This document shows positions 9,220-18,569 of a DNA stretch of 64,000 nucleotides, piece by piece. The position numbers and the translations under genes were made by a program. Origin of the DNA: an uncultured Collinsella sp. (lineage in GTDB: Bacteria; Actinomycetota; Coriobacteriia; Coriobacteriales; Coriobacteriaceae). The stretch's first letter is position 1, and each line of letters begins with the position of its first letter. The notes beneath the pieces are model-generated. The model did no database searches, had not been told where the DNA came from, and worked only from the letters and a program-made list of their open reading frames with translations. Location of the stretch: NCBI GenBank assembly GCA_905208635.1, contig CAJLPX010000001.1, positions 62,001 to 126,000 on the forward strand, in the 5' to 3' direction.

Positions 9220-9240
9220 GGCGGGGCGAGTTGCCCCGCC
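9220..9240 (-). terminator. Intrinsic terminator of the molybdenum hydroxylase operon
   Basis: GGCGGGGC and GCCCCGCC pair around a five-base loop, and the minus strand continues TTTCGC. It sits 29 bases behind the stop codon of the large subunit gene. Confidence 0.7.
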
Positions 9241-9269
9241 CCGCCCATTACGACTTGTTCGCCGACCCG

Positions 9270-12101
9270 CTACTCCCCCAGCAGGGCCTTCTCGGGCGTG
9301 ATCGGCAGCGAGCGCACCTGGTGGCCGGTGGCGTGTGCCACGGCCGAGGCCACGGCGGCGAGCGGCGTGTTAATGACGACCTCGCCGATCGACTTGGCGC
9401 CAAACGGGCCCGTAGGCTCGTAGCTCGGCTCAAAGGCCACGCGAATACTGCCGATGTCCAGGCGCGTGGGCAGCTTGTAGCTCATAAAGTTGCCGGTGCG
9501 CAGGCGGCCGCGGTCGTCGTGCTCGACAATCTCGTAGAGCGCATGGCCAATGCCCTGGGCAATGCCGCCCTCGGCCTGGACGCGCGCGAGTGCCTCGTTG
9601 ATCACGGTGCCGCAGTCAACGGCCGCCGCATAGTCCACCACAGTCACCTTGCCGGTGGCCTTGTCGACCTCGACCTCGGCAATGCCGGCCATAAACGGCG
9701 GAGGCGAAACGGGCAGGCAGGCAGAGGAGTGCGAGGTGAGCGCGTCGCCACCCGCGATGTTCTTGACGCACAGGTTGGCAAAGTCGCGCAGCGTGAGGTA
9801 GCGGTTCTGCTCGCGCGCAGCGCGCTCGTCGGACAGACGCACGTACTGGCCATCGAAAACCACGTCGGCGGCGTCCACATCCCACATCTGGGCGGCCTTG
9901 GCACAAATCTTCTCACGCAGCTCGGTCGCGGCGTTCTTGGCGGCAAGGCCCGTCACGTAGGTACCGGAGCTCGCGTACGAACCGGCGTCGAACGGCGACA
10001 CGTCGGTGTCCACGCCGCGCACCACGATCAGCGAGCTCTCCACGCCCAGCTCCTCGGCGGCAATCTGCGCCAGGATCGTGTCGACGCCCATGCCGTTATC
10101 GGTGGCGCCGGTGCCGATGGTAATGAAGCCGTCCTCTTCCAGGCGCATGTCGATGCCGGCGATATCAACGTTGGAAATGCCCGAGCCCTGCATGGTGAGC
10201 GCACAGCCCAGAGCACGCACGCGGTCGCCCAGGTCCACAGCCAGCGGCTTGTCGCGCCAGCCGATCATGTCCATCGCGCGCAGCAGGCAGCGGTCGAGCG
10301 CGCAGGCGTTGAGCTTCTCGTTGTAGTACTGCGGCATGATCTCGCCCTCGCGCACGATGTTCTTAAGGCGCAGGTCGGCGGGGTCCATGTGCAGCATGTC
10401 GGCAAGCTCGTTGACGGCGCTCTCCACGGCAAACTGGCCCTGGGTGGCACCGTAGCCGCGATACGCGCCGCCGCGGTTGGTATTGGTGTAGACGGCGTCC
10501 CAGCTAAAGCGGCTCGCCTTCACGTGGTTGTAGATGGGCAGGCTTTTGTGGCCCGAAAGGCCGATCGTCGTGGTGGCGTGCTCGCCATAGGCGCCGGCGT
10601 TGGACAGCGTGTGCAGGTCGATGGCCGTGATGGTGCCGTCGTTCATGGCGCCCAGCTTAACGGTCATCTGCATCTGGTGGCGCGAGTTGCCCGCAGTGAT
10701 GGTCTCCTCACGGGTGTAGCAGCAGTAGCTCGGACGGCCGGTCTGCTGCGTCACAAACGCAACGAAGATCTCGCAGCAGCCCGTCTGCTTGGAGCCAAAG
10801 CCACCGCCGATGCGCGGCTTAATGACCTGCACCTGCGACTGCGGAATGTCGAGCGACTGCGCGACCATGCGGCGCACGTGGAAGGGCACCTGCGTAGAGG
10901 TGGTCACCGAGATGCGTCCGAATGCGTCAGTCGTCGCGAAGGCACGGAAGGTCTCCATGGGCGCGGTCTGCGTGGCCTGGCTGGTGTAGGTGCGCTCAAA
11001 GACGATGTCGCTCTGGGCGAAGGCCTCGTCAAGGTCGCCAAAATCGCTGGTACCGCTGCACACCAGGTTGCGCGGGACATCGCCGCCCTGCGGGAACATA
11101 AAGGTCACGTCGCCCTCGGGGTGGACCACGATGTCGTTATCGAGTGCCTTGGTAAAGTCGAGCAGCGGCTCGAGCACCTCATAGTCGACCTTGATGAGCT
11201 TGAGTGCCTTGTCGGCGGCCTCCTCGGTTTCGGCGGCAACGATCGCCACCTCCTCGTTTTGGTAGCGCACGAGGTTCTCGAGGATCAGACGGTCGTAGGG
11301 ACTCGGCTGCGGATAGCTCTGACCGGCGATGGTAAAGCGGCGCTTGGGCACGTCCTCGTAAGTGTAAACGCCCACGACGCCGGGCACCTTCAGGGCGCGC
11401 GAAGTATCGATGGAGCGGATCTTGGCGCGGGCATAGGGGCTGCGCTTGAGTTTGACGATCAGGGCGCCGGCGGGCACCATATCGCCCGTGTAGACGGGAC
11501 GGCCCTCGAGCAGCGCCTTCGAGTCCTTCTTGGGCTGCTTATGGGTGATCTGCTTGTACGAGACACCGTCGCAGCTGGTGTCGTTGACCGGCAGCTCGGG
11601 CATCTCAAAGCCCACCTGCACGCCGGACTCGTTGAGGAAGCGGACAATGGCGCGCAGCTGGCTCTCGTAGCCGCTGCAACGGCAGAGGTTGCCGGCGAGC
11701 TGGCGCGACAGCTCCTCGCGCGTGGCGACGAGGCTCGAGTCCTCCTTGGCGGCGCGGGCAAGCGCCAGCACGTTCATGATAAGGCCGGGGGCGCAAAAAC
11801 CGCACTGCTCGGCGCCTTCGGCAGCCATCGCGCGGGCAAGCGCCTCGGACTCAGCCTTGAGACCCTCGAGCGTGGTGATGGTATGGCCCTCGACGCGCGC
11901 GGCGGGAACCGAGCAGCTCAGCACCGGGTCGCCGTCGAGCCACACCGTGCACAGACCGCAGTTAGTGGTTTCGCAGGCGCAGCGCACCGACGCGCAACCC
12001 TGCTCACGCAAAAGCGAAAAGAGCATGGTGTCGGGGGCAATCTGAACCTTGACCTTGCGGCCGTTGAGCGTAAAGGAAAGATCGATGAGTTTGGCAGCCA
12101 T
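9270..12101 (-). CDS. Molybdenum hydroxylase (xanthine dehydrogenase/aldehyde oxidase family), fused [2Fe-2S] and molybdopterin subunit
   Basis: This 943-residue protein joins two parts that are often separate. Residues 1-160 form two [2Fe-2S] domains, with clusters held by CACETTNCGLC and by CGFCAPG plus CRCSGY. The rest is the molybdopterin domain, with FGSKQTGCCE, RGGAYRGYGATQGQ and the late GPFGAKSIGEVV, whose glutamate is the expected base. The family hydroxylates purines, aldehydes or N-heterocycles, passing electrons to FAD. The start overlaps the FAD-subunit stop by one base (TAATG). Because complete selenium genes lie nearby, a selenium-dependent hydroxylase is possible, but the substrate cannot be read from the sequence. 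No in-frame TGA is present. Confidence 0.88.
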   Translation of the reverse strand: MAAKLIDLSFTLNGRKVKVQIAPDTMLFSLLREQGCASVRCACETTNCGLCTVWLDGDPVLSCSVPAARVEGHTITTLEGLKAESEALARAMAAEGAEQCGFCAPGLIMNVLALARAAKEDSSLVATREELSRQLAGNLCRCSGYESQLRAIVRFLNESGVQVGFEMPELPVNDTSCDGVSYKQITHKQPKKDSKALLEGRPVYTGDMVPAGALIVKLKRSPYARAKIRSIDTSRALKVPGVVGVYTYEDVPKRRFTIAGQSYPQPSPYDRLILENLVRYQNEEVAIVAAETEEAADKALKLIKVDYEVLEPLLDFTKALDNDIVVHPEGDVTFMFPQGGDVPRNLVCSGTSDFGDLDEAFAQSDIVFERTYTSQATQTAPMETFRAFATTDAFGRISVTTSTQVPFHVRRMVAQSLDIPQSQVQVIKPRIGGGFGSKQTGCCEIFVAFVTQQTGRPSYCCYTREETITAGNSRHQMQMTVKLGAMNDGTITAIDLHTLSNAGAYGEHATTTIGLSGHKSLPIYNHVKASRFSWDAVYTNTNRGGAYRGYGATQGQFAVESAVNELADMLHMDPADLRLKNIVREGEIMPQYYNEKLNACALDRCLLRAMDMIGWRDKPLAVDLGDRVRALGCALTMQGSGISNVDIAGIDMRLEEDGFITIGTGATDNGMGVDTILAQIAAEELGVESSLIVVRGVDTDVSPFDAGSYASSGTYVTGLAAKNAATELREKICAKAAQMWDVDAADVVFDGQYVRLSDERAAREQNRYLTLRDFANLCVKNIAGGDALTSHSSACLPVSPPPFMAGIAEVEVDKATGKVTVVDYAAAVDCGTVINEALARVQAEGGIAQGIGHALYEIVEHDDRGRLRTGNFMSYKLPTRLDIGSIRVAFEPSYEPTGPFGAKSIGEVVINTPLAAVASAVAHATGHQVRSLPITPEKALLGE

Positions 12102-13015
12102 TAGCGCACCTCGCTAGAATCGACGCCGGGCACGCGGCGGCAGGAATACTCGTCCGTGGCAAACTTAGGGACCTGCACGGTCTCGAGCTCGCGGGCAAGC
12201 GCGGCCGAAAGCTCGATGCCGGCGGCGCGGCGCACGGCCTGGACGGCGAGCGGGGCAGAGATGCGACGGCGGTAGTCGGCCGAGCCCCACAGGTTGGTTC
12301 CGTAGCTCAGGGCACGCACGGATGCAGCAAGGGCGCGAAGCTCGTCCTCGGAAGGCTGCTCGTTGGTAAGGCCGCACGCCACGCCCTGCAGCAGGGTCGC
12401 GCGCAGCGGGCGGGCGCCCACGGTGACGTGCCAAGTGTTGTTCCACCAGGCGGCGGTGACGTTCAACGAGGGGAAGTCGGTCGCGGCCTTGCGCACGGCC
12501 TCGTAGCTCGCACGGTAATCGTGTTTAACGACCACGATGTGCTCGATCACGTCGCGCACGTAACCCATGTCGACGAACTCGGCGAGCGGCACGCGGCCGG
12601 CGCCCGTCAGCTCAACATACGAATCGAGCGCCAGGAACGCCGAGAGAACGTCCGAGAAGCCAAAGCGGCCGTAGATGCTGCCGCCCACCGTGGCGGTATT
12701 GCGCAGCTGCACGCCCACGATGTCGTGGACGGCGAACTCAAAGACATTGTTGACAAGCGCGTTGAGCCCGGCATGACGCTCGAGCTGGCGCAGGGTGCAC
12801 ATGGCACCGATGCGAAACTCGGTCTCGGTCTCCTCGATCTGATCGAGTCCGCAGGCCGAAAGGTCAATCGCCGTCGCCACGCGACGCGAACCCAGACGCA
12901 TCCAAATGCCGCCGCCCACAATCTTGTTGTTGCGGTTCTTCTGTAAGAGCTCATAGGCTTCGGCCGCGTTTCCAACACGGACGTAGGTACCGAACTTGAG
13001 CACGTTCTCCCCCAT
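12101..13015 (-). CDS. FAD-binding subunit of the molybdenum hydroxylase
   Basis: The 304-residue protein belongs to the CO-dehydrogenase/xanthine dehydrogenase FAD subunit family. It shows the N-terminal FAD motif as KIVGGGIWMRLG and the second FAD segment as QLRNTATVGGSIYGRFGFSD. It would take electrons from the iron-sulfur domains of the next gene and pass them to NAD or another acceptor. It is the first gene of the pair, and its stop codon overlaps the next start. The ATG at 13015 has only a weak ribosome site. A GTG at 13003 lies just behind GGGGGAG and could be the true start. Confidence 0.88.
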   Translation of the reverse strand: MGENVLKFGTYVRVGNAAEAYELLQKNRNNKIVGGGIWMRLGSRRVATAIDLSACGLDQIEETETEFRIGAMCTLRQLERHAGLNALVNNVFEFAVHDIVGVQLRNTATVGGSIYGRFGFSDVLSAFLALDSYVELTGAGRVPLAEFVDMGYVRDVIEHIVVVKHDYRASYEAVRKAATDFPSLNVTAAWWNNTWHVTVGARPLRATLLQGVACGLTNEQPSEDELRALAASVRALSYGTNLWGSADYRRRISAPLAVQAVRRAAGIELSAALARELETVQVPKFATDEYSCRRVPGVDSSEVR

Positions 13016-13082
13016 CTCTTCACTTGTCCAGTGTCCTCTAGTGTACCAAACGAGGGCGCACGGCCCTCACCACCATAGAAAA

Positions 13083-13110
13083 AGGCTCCCGGCACAAATG
13101 CTGGGAGCCT
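13083..13110 (-). terminator. Intrinsic terminator of gdhA
   Basis: AGGCTCCC and GGGAGCCT pair around a 12-base loop, and the minus strand continues with a run of Ts. It lies 26 bases behind the gdhA stop codon. Confidence 0.8.
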
Positions 13111-13135
13111 CATTAGTTGCTATGTCGAGCTGGAT

Positions 13136-14491
13136 TTAGCAGACGCCCTGGGCGAGCATGGCGTCGGCGACCTTCAGGAAGCCGGCGATGTTGGCGCCCA
13201 TGACAAAGTTGCCCTCCTGGCCATACTCCTTGGCGGTGTCGTCCACGTTGTGGAACATGCCGCGCATGAGCTGCTCGAGCTTGCCGTCGACCTCGTCGAA
13301 GGTCCAGGACAGGTGCTCGGCGTTCTGGCTCATCTCCAGGCCGGACACGAGCACGCCGCCGGCGTTGGCAGCCTTGCCGGGCATAAAGGCGACGCCGTTT
13401 TCCTGGAAGTAGGTCGTGGCCTCGATGGTCGTGGGCATGTTTGCGCCCTCGCCGACCACCTTGCAGCCATTGGCGACGAGCGCCTGGGCGTCCTCGAGCA
13501 GCAGCGTGTTCTCGCGAGCGCAGGGCAGCGCGATGTCGCAGGGCAGCTGCCACACGCCGCGGCCGTCGCCCTCGTGCCACACGGCACCGGGCTTCTCGTC
13601 AACGTACATGGCGAGCGTGACGCCCTTGTCGTGGCCGGAGCGCTTCTGGTTGTAGACGTGCTCGAGCACGGTGTAGTCGATGCCGTCGGGATCCTCGACC
13701 CAGCCGTGGGTGTCGGAGCAGGCCAGCACCTTGCCGCCGAGCTGGGAGACCTTCTGGACGGCATAGATAGCAACGTTGCCGGAACCGTGAACGACGACGT
13801 TCTTGCCCCCGAAGGACTCGCCGCGGCTCTTGAGGTACTCGTCCACAAAGTAGACCAGACCGTAGCCGGTGGCCTCGGTACGGGCGAGCGAGCCGCCAAA
13901 GGAGAGGCCCTTGCCGGTGAGGACGCCGGTCCACTCGTTGGTCAGGCGCTTGTACTGACCGAACATGTAGGCAACCTCGCGGCCGCCAACGCCCAGGTCG
14001 CCGGCGGGAACGTCGGTATTGGGGCCAATGTGGCGATAGAGCTCGGTCATGAAGGACTGGCAGAAGTGCATGATCTCGTTGTTGGACTTGCCCTTGGGGT
14101 CAAAGTCGGAGCCGCCCTTGCCGCCGCCCATGGGAAGGGTGGTCAGGCTGTTCTTGAGGATCTGCTCCAGGCCCAGGAACTTGAGCATGCCCAGGGTGAC
14201 CGTGGGGTTAAAGCGCAGGCCGCCCTTGTAGGGTCCAATGGCAGAGTTGAACTCGACGCGGTAGCCGCGGTTGACCTGGACCTTGCCCTGGTCATCGACC
14301 CAGGGGACACGGAACATAACGATGCGCTCGGGCTCGACGAGGCGCTCAAGCAGGGCGGCCTCCTCGTACTCGGGATGGGCGTCGAGCGCCGGCTGGATGG
14401 TGCCGAGGATCTCGGTCGCGGCCTGGATGAACTCAGGCTGCTCGGGATAGCGGGCCTTGAGCTCGTCGAGAACTTTCTGCGTGTAGCTCAT
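13136..14491 (-). CDS. gdhA: NADP-type glutamate dehydrogenase
   Basis: GdhA reductively aminates 2-oxoglutarate to glutamate in the cytosol and so assimilates ammonia. The protein is 451 residues, standard for the hexameric bacterial class. The substrate segment is LPMGGGKGGSDFDPKG with the catalytic lysines. The dinucleotide fold follows at NVVVHGSGNVAIYAVQK, and the C-terminal part contains GKAANAGGVLVSGLEMSQN. The ATG at 14491 was chosen because GGAGGAA lies two bases upstream and the protein then begins MSYTQKVLDEL, like its relatives. It appears monocistronic, with its own terminator. NADP rather than NAD use is inferred from similarity. Confidence 0.95.
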   Translation of the reverse strand: MSYTQKVLDELKARYPEQPEFIQAATEILGTIQPALDAHPEYEEAALLERLVEPERIVMFRVPWVDDQGKVQVNRGYRVEFNSAIGPYKGGLRFNPTVTLGMLKFLGLEQILKNSLTTLPMGGGKGGSDFDPKGKSNNEIMHFCQSFMTELYRHIGPNTDVPAGDLGVGGREVAYMFGQYKRLTNEWTGVLTGKGLSFGGSLARTEATGYGLVYFVDEYLKSRGESFGGKNVVVHGSGNVAIYAVQKVSQLGGKVLACSDTHGWVEDPDGIDYTVLEHVYNQKRSGHDKGVTLAMYVDEKPGAVWHEGDGRGVWQLPCDIALPCARENTLLLEDAQALVANGCKVVGEGANMPTTIEATTYFQENGVAFMPGKAANAGGVLVSGLEMSQNAEHLSWTFDEVDGKLEQLMRGMFHNVDDTAKEYGQEGNFVMGANIAGFLKVADAMLAQGVC

Positions 14492-14705
14492 GCTTCCTCC
14501 AATTGATGGAAAAGAAAGGTGTCGTTCGCGGCGCCCCATGCGCCGCGAGCTTTATCGAGTATGGATAATATCGCACTGTTGCAGCAAAGTTTCGCATAAG
14601 CCGACGAGCAGATGTTTCGTTTTGATTACGATGCAGGTAGAAGCGTTTTTGAGCACCCGACGTACAAATCGCGTGTTTCGAAGCTGTTTCGTCCACATGG
14701 TCCAT

Positions 14706-14740
14706 ACCACCACAAAGAGGACAGGCACCTTTGTGGTGGT
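14706..14740. repeat. GGGACAG palindrome, copy C
   Basis: ACCACCACAAAG and CTTTGTGGTGGT are perfect complements around GAGGACAGGCAC-type sequence. The CAAAG...GGACAG...CTTTG core resembles 607-637 and 36996-37026, with a different outer arm. It lies just behind the 3' end of tRNA-Sec and could terminate that transcript. Confidence 0.65.
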
Positions 14741-14753
14741 TGGCAGGATGCGT

Positions 14754-14850
14754 TGGCGGGAACGTATGTGAATCGAACACATCCAAGACGTTTTGCACGC
14801 CTCACAACGGTTTTGAGGACCGCGGGGCCCACCGGAGCCCATCCGTTCCC
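14754..14850 (-). tRNA. selC: tRNA-Sec (anticodon TCA), selenocysteine tRNA
   Basis: The minus strand folds into a 97-base tRNA with an extended acceptor arm (GGGAACG/CGTTCCC plus one weak pair). The anticodon loop CCTCAAA gives TCA, and the variable arm is very long. The T arm is ATGTG-TTCGATT-CACAT, and CCA is encoded at the 3' end. Length, anticodon and extra arm are those of selenocysteine tRNA. It lies next to selB and selA, and a UGA-containing selD lies 10 kb away, so the decoding set is complete within the window. Confidence 0.95.
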
Positions 14851-14884
14851 AAACGTGGCGGTATTTTACCAAACGCACAGTGTC

Positions 14885-15047
14885 GCGCCACGAAAACGGC
14901 CCATCTACTATGTTTAACCTGCAGGGGTTGACCATACCCGCTTTTTCGTAGCATCGGCAAGCCGTCTACCTGCGGTTTTGTTTTTGCGGTTTTTGAAATG
15001 GTCGAGGGTAGTCACTTAAACGTAGTAGATAGGCAGGTTTTGTGGCG
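14885..15047. repeat. 163-bp element with terminal inverted repeats, copy 2
   Basis: The ends CGCCACGAAAAC and GTTTTGTGGCG pair with a G-T step. Inside, ATCTACTATGTTTAA faces TTAAACGTAGTAGAT. Internal blocks GCAAGCC-TCTACCTGCGGTTTT and TGGTCG-GGGTA match copy 1 at 653-810, while other internal positions differ. It lies between tRNA-Sec and selB and contains no gene. Confidence 0.75.
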
Positions 15048-15066
15048 GACAGTGATACGGCGGCCC

Positions 15067-17037
15067 CTAGCGAAGCGATCTGAGGCCGCCGGCCTCTTTG
15101 TCGAGCACCGTAAAACGCACCGCATCCAGATGCTCCAGGATGCTGATGGCACGCTTGCGCGACACGCCCAGGGCCTCACGCAGCACGCTCGTGGTGGCAG
15201 CACCGCCGGCAGCCTCGATAGCGGCGGCAACAAGCTCGTGCGCATGAGCATCCGCGGCGGCGGACAGGGCAACGTCGCGTTCGATCTTAACGATCGCGCG
15301 GTTGAGCGAAAGCTCGCGCAGGGCACGCGTCATGGTGTCGCGATCGAGCTGCAGACGCTCACCCACCTCGGGCAGCGTCGCCGCACCGAGACCCGCCTCG
15401 TCGAGGGCGGCCACGATGCGCTGGCTCGCCTCGCGCACCACACGTATCGCCGCAGCGGCAGAGTGCGGGTCGAACACCTCGGCACCGTCGACGGTGCACA
15501 CGCCGCGCGCACAGCCCTCGAGGATGAGCGCGGAGGCGACATCTTCGCCCGCTGTCGGCCAGGCGGCATGCGCGACCTCGCCCGGCGTGAAACCCGTCTG
15601 CTTGGGCGCGGCCCCGTGCATGGCGGCCAGCGTGACGGAGAGCGTGGCGAGGGCGGCATCGAGCACAGCGGGGGCGGCATAGAGCTCCTCGGTCGAGCGC
15701 TCGGCACGAAGCGCCACGGCGTCACCCGAGGAAACCGCCCCGTGCAGGAGCGCAGCCGCCTCGGCACCCGAAAGATCGAGAGCACGGGCTGCGGCCGCGC
15801 CAGGCACGGGCAGGCGCTGCAGCCCCAACCATGCGGCAACGGCGGCGGCGCGGTCGTCGGCATCCAGGGCCCCGAGCAGCGCGCACTCGCCCGCGGAGAG
15901 GACGCGCGAGCGGCGACACCGCGAAAGAAGAACACGACCGCCGCCGATAAGCACCACCGGCGAGAACGCGAGCACAATGAGGCCGTCGCCCGATCGCACG
16001 GGAAGGCGCTCCTCCAGACGGACCTGCACGATGCGGGTCTCGCCAGCCTCAATAGGACCCTCACCCTCCATGAGCATGATTCGGCCGAGGACCTCCGCCG
16101 TGCCCGCCATCACATGCACGCGCGTACCGGACTCGAAGGGCGCGGGCTTGGTGCCCTCGCGCCCCAGATACGTGAAGCGGGCGATGAGCCTGAGCGTCGA
16201 GCCCTCGGCACCAGACCCGCAGAGGACCTCGCCACGCGGAAGGTCGCCCGCACCGTCGCCCACGATGTTGAGCGCCGCGCGCTGTCCGGGCAACGCCCGA
16301 GGAGTATCACCATGCACCTGAATCGCGCGCACGCGGCAGCGCACGCCCGCGGGACATGAGACGAGCTCGTCGCCCACCGCTACGGGGGCATCGTGAAGCG
16401 TGCCCGTGACGACCGTCCCGGATCCCTTGATGGTGAAGCAGCGGTCGATGGGCAGGCGCGGGGCCAGACCGGGGCGCACCGGGCGGGATGCGGCATCGGC
16501 CAGGAAAGAGTCGATGGCGGCATCGAGGGCAAGGCGAACGTCCTCGATGCCCACGCCCGTGCGCGAGGAAACAGGCACCACGGGCGCATCGGCAAAGACG
16601 GTATCGCTGAGGAAGTCCATCACGTCGAGCTCGGCGAGCTCCGCCGTCTCGTCATCGGCCAGATCGCGCATCGTGAGCGCCACCACGAGGTGCCTCACGC
16701 CCAACAGCTCCAACACGTACACGTGCTCTCGCGTCTGCGGCATCACGCCCTCAACGGCAGAAACCACCAGCAACGCAACGTCCACGCCGGTGGCACCCTG
16801 TACCATCGCGCGCAGGTAGTGCGCATGCCCGGGCACGTCAACCAAGCCGACAAGCTTGCCGCTGGGAAGCTCGAGCTCGCCAAAGCCGAGCTCAGTGGTC
16901 ATGCCTCGGCGCCGTTCGACCTCCAGACGGTCGGGATTTTTGCCGGTCAGCGCCTCGATAAGGGCCGACTTTCCGTGGTCGACGTGTCCTGCTGTTCCAA
17001 CGACAACGGGACACTCGACAAGCTCAAGCGCGGTCAT
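15067..17037 (-). CDS. selB: Selenocysteine-specific elongation factor SelB
   Basis: SelB is a GTPase that carries Sec-tRNA-Sec to in-frame UGA codons by also binding the SECIS hairpin. The 656-residue protein starts with an EF-Tu-like domain (GTAGHVDHGKSALIEALTG, then VDVPGHAHYLRAMVQG). Two beta-barrel domains follow, and the C-terminal third is winged-helix domains that should bind the hairpin (EALGVSRKRAISILEHLD). The G4 motif reads LTMRDL where relatives have (N/T)KxD, so the guanine-binding lysine is replaced. Its ATG overlaps the selA stop by one base (TGATG), a sign of translational coupling. It is the second gene of a selA-selB pair. Confidence 0.94.
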   Translation of the reverse strand: MTALELVECPVVVGTAGHVDHGKSALIEALTGKNPDRLEVERRRGMTTELGFGELELPSGKLVGLVDVPGHAHYLRAMVQGATGVDVALLVVSAVEGVMPQTREHVYVLELLGVRHLVVALTMRDLADDETAELAELDVMDFLSDTVFADAPVVPVSSRTGVGIEDVRLALDAAIDSFLADAASRPVRPGLAPRLPIDRCFTIKGSGTVVTGTLHDAPVAVGDELVSCPAGVRCRVRAIQVHGDTPRALPGQRAALNIVGDGAGDLPRGEVLCGSGAEGSTLRLIARFTYLGREGTKPAPFESGTRVHVMAGTAEVLGRIMLMEGEGPIEAGETRIVQVRLEERLPVRSGDGLIVLAFSPVVLIGGGRVLLSRCRRSRVLSAGECALLGALDADDRAAAVAAWLGLQRLPVPGAAAARALDLSGAEAAALLHGAVSSGDAVALRAERSTEELYAAPAVLDAALATLSVTLAAMHGAAPKQTGFTPGEVAHAAWPTAGEDVASALILEGCARGVCTVDGAEVFDPHSAAAAIRVVREASQRIVAALDEAGLGAATLPEVGERLQLDRDTMTRALRELSLNRAIVKIERDVALSAAADAHAHELVAAAIEAAGGAATTSVLREALGVSRKRAISILEHLDAVRFTVLDKEAGGLRSLR

Positions 17038-18491
17038 CAACGCAAACCCGCCCGCACGGCATCCACCAACGCAGACGCACACAGGTCAAGGTCGGTGTCG
17101 CGCAAAAGCGTGCGAACGTCAAACAGTACCTGGTCGTGTCGCACGCGCGTCACAACCGGCGTATCGGGCTCCTGAACCAAAGCGCGCTTTAGGCCATCGG
17201 CAGATAGGCGCCCATCGACGGGGCAGACGGCAACGCAAAATGTAGGGAGCTCGACAGTCGGCAGCGATCCGCCGCCGGGAGTAGAGGCGCCCTCGACAAC
17301 CTGCAGCTCCACGGCCTCCTCGCACTGAGCCTCGCGAAGCTTGCGCAGCATGCGGTCGTGCAGGCGCTTGGCCTGGCGCTCGAGCGGAGCCGGCGCGCCG
17401 GAAAGCATGTTGAGTACCGGGATCTCCCGATGCGCCGCATCGGGACCGGTCACATACAGTCGCAAAGTGGCCTCGAGCGCCGCGAGCGTGAGCTTGCCAG
17501 GGCGAAGCGCGCGCATAAGAGGATGCGAGGCACAGGCGGCGATTGCCTGGGCGCTGCCGAGAATAATGCCTGCCTGCGAGGCGCCGAGCAGCTTGTCACC
17601 CGAGCACGAGACGACGTCAACGCCGGCGCAAAGCGAGGCGGACGTGGGCTTCTCCCCCGCATCGGCGAGCACCCCGTCTGCAAGCAAAGCGCCCGAGCCC
17701 TGATCCTCGTACAGCAACAGCCCGTGCTCATGCGCCAGCGCGGAAAGCTCCGCCGCGGAAACCTCCTCGTGGAAGCCCTCGATACGGTAATTAGAAGGAT
17801 GAACTTTCAAGATCATCGCCGTGTTGGGCGTAATGGCGCTTCGATAATCGTCCAGATGTGTGCGGTTGGTAGAGCCAACCTCGACAAGCTTGGCACCCGA
17901 AGCCGCCATGATGTCGGGGATGCGGAAGCTGCCGCCCACCTCGACAAGCTCGCCGCGGCTCACGATGACCTCTTTGCCAGCCGCGTGCGCGGCAAGCACC
18001 AGCAGCACCGCGGCGGCATTGTTGTTGACAACCAAGGCGTCCTGCGCCCCCGTGAGCGTGCGCAGCAGGCGTGCGGCATGCTCCTTGCGGCCCCCGCGAG
18101 CGCAGATTGAGACGTCATACTCAAGCGTGCTGTAGCCTCGGGCGACATCGGTCACCGCCTGCACCGCCGCGGGAGCGAGCGGAGCGCGGCCCAGATTGGT
18201 GTGAATCACAACGCCCGTCGCGTTGACAGCAGGGCGCAGGGTCGGCAGCGACAGGCGATGGGTCCGCTGCTCAATTGCCAAGGCGAGCTCGCGCTTGTTC
18301 CTTGCAGGGGCGCCGGAGCGAATCGCCGCGCGCTCGGCATCGAGCTCGGCGTCAATCGCCTCGCGTACCATCGTGTCGCCTGCATCGCCAGCAGCCTTCA
18401 TGACCGGCCACTCGGCAAGCAACTCATGAACGGCGGGAATGGAACGCAGGCGGCCGCGCACCTCGGCAGACATGGATTCGCAGTCGCTCAT
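17037..18491 (-). CDS. selA: L-seryl-tRNA(Sec) selenium transferase
   Basis: SelA converts seryl-tRNA-Sec to selenocysteyl-tRNA-Sec using selenophosphate and pyridoxal phosphate. The 484-residue protein has the N-terminal RxIPxV-type helix domain (LRSIPAVHELL), the ATGVVIHTNLGRAPL motif, and the PLP lysine in SCSGDKLLGASQAG. The ATG at 18491 is preceded by AAAGG at seven bases; a second in-frame ATG lies six codons on. The gene is the first of the selA-selB pair, and selC lies just beyond selB. Donor selenophosphate would come from SelD at 23.4-24.4 kb. Confidence 0.95.
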   Translation of the reverse strand: MSDCESMSAEVRGRLRSIPAVHELLAEWPVMKAAGDAGDTMVREAIDAELDAERAAIRSGAPARNKRELALAIEQRTHRLSLPTLRPAVNATGVVIHTNLGRAPLAPAAVQAVTDVARGYSTLEYDVSICARGGRKEHAARLLRTLTGAQDALVVNNNAAAVLLVLAAHAAGKEVIVSRGELVEVGGSFRIPDIMAASGAKLVEVGSTNRTHLDDYRSAITPNTAMILKVHPSNYRIEGFHEEVSAAELSALAHEHGLLLYEDQGSGALLADGVLADAGEKPTSASLCAGVDVVSCSGDKLLGASQAGIILGSAQAIAACASHPLMRALRPGKLTLAALEATLRLYVTGPDAAHREIPVLNMLSGAPAPLERQAKRLHDRMLRKLREAQCEEAVELQVVEGASTPGGGSLPTVELPTFCVAVCPVDGRLSADGLKRALVQEPDTPVVTRVRHDQVLFDVRTLLRDTDLDLCASALVDAVRAGLR

Positions 18492-18569
18492 GAAAAGCCT
18501 TTCGACATGTTCAATAAAAAGCTGGTCCCCCGCGATCGTCATCGGGCAAAAAAATACCGGCGGGCACGC

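Larger units (their letters stand above)
14492..15066. other. Intergenic region between gdhA and selB
   Basis: This 575-base stretch holds no protein gene that I can support. From left to right it contains the probable gdhA promoter (14492-14700, with no convincing -35/-10 pair), a GGGACAG-type palindrome, the tRNA-Sec gene and the second copy of the inverted-repeat element. Each is listed separately. Confidence 0.7.

Noticed and set aside
9231..12104. A 957-codon plus-strand frame opposite the molybdenum hydroxylase
   Set aside because: It is an antisense shadow of a gene with intact cofactor motifs, low in complexity and rich in Gly/Ala/His/Arg.
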